Positions 61,207-64,000 of a stretch of 64,000 nucleotides of DNA are shown here, one piece after another; the first letter of the stretch is position 1, and each line of letters begins with the position of its first letter. The notes beneath the pieces were generated by a model. It was not told where the DNA came from and made no database searches. It worked only from the letters and a program-made list of their open reading frames with translations. The stretch is from contig NZ_JAGHQP010000004.1 of NCBI RefSeq assembly GCF_017744255.1, forward strand, positions 161,177 through 225,176, written 5' to 3'. The translations under genes and the position numbers were made by a program. This DNA comes from Brevundimonas sp. A19_0 (GTDB taxonomy: Bacteria > Pseudomonadota > Alphaproteobacteria > Caulobacterales > Caulobacteraceae).

Positions 61207-64000
61207 ATGTTCGACACCCTGTTCACCGGTCGTCAGTCGACCGCGCTTTCGGTCTTCGGCGGCACCGGTAACTCGGGCCGGTTTGTGGAAGATTCCACGC
61301 CGAATGACGACACCTATTCCGCCTTCGGGGCGATCTCGAGCTACGGCCTGTGCGCCGGATGCGGTCGCTTCCATGGTGCCGTCGACCTTGGCGACGGGGG
61401 CGACGGGCAATCGGTTATCGTGAACGGTGACGATCGGGGCGGGTTCGGCCCCAACGGCAAGCCCTCGCTGAATCCGATCGATGCGGGCCGACAGATCACC
61501 CGGACCGACCTGAGCTGGGCGACCGGCATCGGTCAGCCCACCACGGTCACCTTCGCCTTCCGGGCCACCCAGCCCACCTCCATGCCGAGCGACACCCAGG
61601 GCTTCTCGCAGTTCAGCCAGTCGCAGATCACGGCAACCCTGCTGGCGCTGCAATCCTGGGCGGATGTGGCGGGCATCACCTTCCAGCGCGTGACGGATAC
61701 GGGCAGCGCCTATTCCAACAATGCGACCATCCTGTTCGGCAACTATGCCGATGGCGCTGACGGCGCGGCCGCCTTCGCCTATCTCCCGGGAAACCGGCTC
61801 ACCAGTGCCGTGCAAGGCGATGTGTGGATCAACAACAGCCTGGGCTACAATTCGTCGCCGGTGCTGAACGCCTATGGCTATCAGGTGCTCACCCACGAAA
61901 TCGGCCACGCCATCGGGCTGAGCCACCCGGCGGCCTACAACGCCGGGGCCGGGGTCTCCATCACCTATGAGGCGCACGCCACCTATTTCGAGGATTCCCG
62001 CCAGTACTCGCTGATGAGCTATTTCCGCGAGAGCTATACGGGGGCGGATTTCATCCGCTGGGAAGGCACCACCGGATTCTACCAGTACTCGGCTGCCCCG
62101 CTGATGGACGACATCGCAGCGGCCCAGCGCCTCTACGGCGCCAACATGACGACCCGCACCGGGGATACGACCTACGGGTTCAATTCCAACGCCGGTCAGC
62201 CGTGGTTCACCCCGGACACCAACGGCACGATGATCTTTGCGGTCTGGGATGCCGGTGGCAATGACACCTTTGACTTCTCGGGCTACAGCACCAATCAGCT
62301 GATCGACCTGCGTCAGGGGGCCTTTTCGAACGTCGGCGACTACACCGGCAATGTGTCGATCGCCCTCGGCGCGGTCATCGAGAACGCCATCGGTGGCTCG
62401 GGCAATGACCAGATGCGCGGGAACTCCGGCAACAACAGCCTGCGCGGCAATGCCGGCAACGACCAGATCGACGGCGGTCTGGGCGAGGACACGGTGGTCT
62501 TCTCGGGCAATCGCAGCCAGTACACCATCACCTGGAACGGCCAGATCGGCACCGTGGTCGGGCCGGATGGCACCGACACCATCACCAATGTCGAATATCT
62601 GCAGTTCGCCGACCAGACGATCGCGGCCACGCCGTCCGGCGGACTGGTGGTCGCCGGTGACATTACCGACGAGATCATCAATGGTTCGGGCCTGGCCGAT
62701 GCGATCGCGGGTCTGGGCGGCAATGACACCGTCAACGGCCTGGCCGGCAATGACACCCTCGACGGTGGCTACGGCAATGACACCCTGAACGGGGGCGACG
62801 GGAATGACGTCCTGATCGGCGGTCTGGGCAATGACACCCTGAATGGCGGGGCCGGCCATGACATCGCCGACTACACGACGGCGACCGGAGCAATCGTCCT
62901 GAACGGCACCTCGGTCAGCGGTGCGGCCGGTAACGACACCCTGAGCGGCATCGAGGAGGTGATCGGCTCGACCCAGGGCGATGTGATGACGGGTACGTCG
63001 GGCAATGACGTGCTGCGGGGCAACGGCGGCGCGGACCAGATCGACGGCGGCGCAGGGGACGACTTCCTGTATGCCGGCGCACCCGAGTCCGTGGCCGCCC
63101 CCGATGTCGTCAAACCCGCCAGCACGGCCAATACGAGCACCGGAACGGCCGTCTCCCTGACCGGCACCTTCGATCTGGAGGAGAATGACGACATCGTGAA
63201 CTCCACCACGACGCCGCACTCCACGATCCGGGGCACGGCCAGCGGTTCGGGCCGCGAATACTATGCCATAACGGTCGCGGCCGGTGATCGCGTCGTGCTC
63301 GACATCGACGGCGCCAGCTTCGACACCACCCTGCGTCTGCTGAGCAGCAGTGGCAACGTCCTGGCGGCGAATGACGATGCGGATAATCCGGATGGCGGGG
63401 CCACGACCGATTCCGGGTTGAATTTCGTCGTTCAGTTCGCCGGAACCTATTACATCGAGGTCGGCCAGTGGGAGTCGGGTGCCGGCGATTTCCTGGTCTC
63501 GAGCGCACCGCCCGCCAATGGAACCTATACCCTGCACGTCTCTCTCCCGAGCGCGACGCCTGTGACCGCGACGTTGCAGGGCTCGACCATGCAGGGCGGG
63601 GCCGGGAACGACACCCTCTACGGGGGCTCGGGCCCCGACCGTATGTCGGGCGGCACGGGCAATGACACCTTCCATGTCCAGTCCCAGCAGGACCTCGTGT
63701 TTGAGAACGCCGGGGAGGGCTACGACACCATCGTCGCGTCGTCGGGCTTCTATCTGTACGACAACATCGAGGCGCTGACGCTGTCGTCGTCGGCGGGCAA
63801 TGCGTTCGGCGTGGGCAATGCGCTGGACAACACCCTGACGGGCAATGCGGGCGACAATCTGCTGCTGGGCGGGGCCGGGGCGGACGTCGTCTATGGCGGG
63901 GCGGGCAGTGACAGCCTGTTCGGCGAGGCGGGGAATGACACCCTGTATGGCGGCGCGGGCGTTGACTATCTGGTCGGGGGCGTGGGCCATGATGTGATGC
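61207..64000 (+). CDS. Serralysin-type RTX zinc metalloprotease, 3' end beyond window
   Basis: The visible 931 residues begin an M10B (serralysin) protease. The zinc motif HEIGHAIGLSHP spans residues 230-241 with ligands His230, His234 and His240, and the Met-turn SLMSYF has Met270; both are complete. The serralysin C-terminal and RTX region begins near residue 395, interrupted by an insert at about 660-780 that matches a pre-peptidase C-terminal (PPC) domain (REYYAITVAAGDRVVLDIDG, LDPNGNVL-like RLLSSSGNVLAANDDADN, GTYYIEVGQW). There is no signal peptide, as expected for type I secretion with a C-terminal signal outside the window. I chose the ATG at 61207 because GAGGGG lies seven bases upstream; an in-frame ATG at 61180 is possible. 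The transporter genes are not in the window. Confidence 0.93.
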   Translation, partial: MFDTLFTGRQSTALSVFGGTGNSGRFVEDSTPNDDTYSAFGAISSYGLCAGCGRFHGAVDLGDGGDGQSVIVNGDDRGGFGPNGKPSLNPIDAGRQITRTDLSWATGIGQPTTVTFAFRATQPTSMPSDTQGFSQFSQSQITATLLALQSWADVAGITFQRVTDTGSAYSNNATILFGNYADGADGAAAFAYLPGNRLTSAVQGDVWINNSLGYNSSPVLNAYGYQVLTHEIGHAIGLSHPAAYNAGAGVSITYEAHATYFEDSRQYSLMSYFRESYTGADFIRWEGTTGFYQYSAAPLMDDIAAAQRLYGANMTTRTGDTTYGFNSNAGQPWFTPDTNGTMIFAVWDAGGNDTFDFSGYSTNQLIDLRQGAFSNVGDYTGNVSIALGAVIENAIGGSGNDQMRGNSGNNSLRGNAGNDQIDGGLGEDTVVFSGNRSQYTITWNGQIGTVVGPDGTDTITNVEYLQFADQTIAATPSGGLVVAGDITDEIINGSGLADAIAGLGGNDTVNGLAGNDTLDGGYGNDTLNGGDGNDVLIGGLGNDTLNGGAGHDIADYTTATGAIVLNGTSVSGAAGNDTLSGIEEVIGSTQGDVMTGTSGNDVLRGNGGADQIDGGAGDDFLYAGAPESVAAPDVVKPASTANTSTGTAVSLTGTFDLEENDDIVNSTTTPHSTIRGTASGSGREYYAITVAAGDRVVLDIDGASFDTTLRLLSSSGNVLAANDDADNPDGGATTDSGLNFVVQFAGTYYIEVGQWESGAGDFLVSSAPPANGTYTLHVSLPSATPVTATLQGSTMQGGAGNDTLYGGSGPDRMSGGTGNDTFHVQSQQDLVFENAGEGYDTIVASSGFYLYDNIEALTLSSSAGNAFGVGNALDNTLTGNAGDNLLLGGAGADVVYGGAGSDSLFGEAGNDTLYGGAGVDYLVGGVGHDVM
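62392..64000 (+). repeat. RTX calcium-binding repeat tracts
   Basis: Tandem nine-residue repeats of the GGxGxDxUx kind occur in blocks: 62392-62490, about 62707-62865 (GGNDTVNG, GGYGNDTLN, GGLGNDTLNG), about 63000-63080, about 63597-63670 and about 63850 to the edge. Such repeats fold as a parallel beta-roll when calcium is bound outside the cell. The block number is large for a serralysin. Confidence 0.92.

Noticed and set aside
61168..63990. A 940-residue open frame antisense to the metalloprotease gene
   Set aside because: The repeated Gly-Asn-Asp codons of the RTX region lack stops in reverse. The plus strand carries the zinc motif and Met-turn.

Overview
The window is about 64 kb of GC-rich chromosome that reads like a member of the Caulobacteraceae, most probably Brevundimonas or a close relative. 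That placement is inferred from content: PhaR next to PAQR and HslVU genes, a FabA-FabB pair with FabI nearby, an S16 protein with a long Ala/Glu tail, a UDP-sulfoquinovose synthase (sulfolipids are a known Brevundimonas membrane component), an AhpC/AhpD/OxyR cluster and an EipA-type DUF1134 protein. Genes are dense, often joined by 4-base ATGA or GTGA overlaps. I see no rRNA, tRNA, CRISPR array, insertion sequence or prophage.

Layout. 1-7 kb: envelope glycosyltransferases, the PHA regulator PhaR, a PAQR membrane protein, HslUV protease, a short BLUF photosensor and a MoeB/ThiF-like enzyme. 7-18.7 kb: an S9 peptidase, a 2-hydroxyacid dehydrogenase, the fatty-acid genes fabA, fabB and fabI, a Na+/H+ antiporter with a damaged or non-standard 5' end, and the ffh-rpsP-rimM set. 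19-30 kb: PEP carboxylase, an M3 peptidase lipoprotein, glutamate racemase, the peroxide-defence cluster ahpD-ahpC/oxyR, and two tandem lipoprotein paralogues. 30-44 kb: aconitase, the cytochrome c maturation genes ccmABCDG, the YdbH-YnbE-YdbL envelope lipid-transport set, an M23 peptidase and a heptosyltransferase-like enzyme. 43.8-53.2 kb: a translation cluster (infC, rpmI, rplT, pheS, pheT) interrupted by a decayed S9 peptidase, a dodecin, a hybrid histidine kinase and an unknown gene between pheS and pheT. 53.2-56.3 kb: small exported proteins around a 553-base noncoding stretch rich in inverted repeats. 56.3-61 kb: sqdB with a reductase-like partner, then dapD-HAD-argB. 61.2 kb to the end: a serralysin-type RTX metalloprotease cut by the window edge.

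Points that stand out: an OxyR with only one cysteine, beside two identical operator-like dyads facing ahpC; a dispersed intergenic element (near 26.75 kb and 54.65 kb) whose two copies differ by paired changes that keep a stem; a second structured region near 54.4 kb with two mutually exclusive foldings; an AUU start codon for infC; a peptidase pseudogene with two frameshifts and a stop inside the infC-rpmI interval; and a dyad-rich promoter region between the BLUF gene and hslV. All family assignments were made by reading motifs, with no database search.
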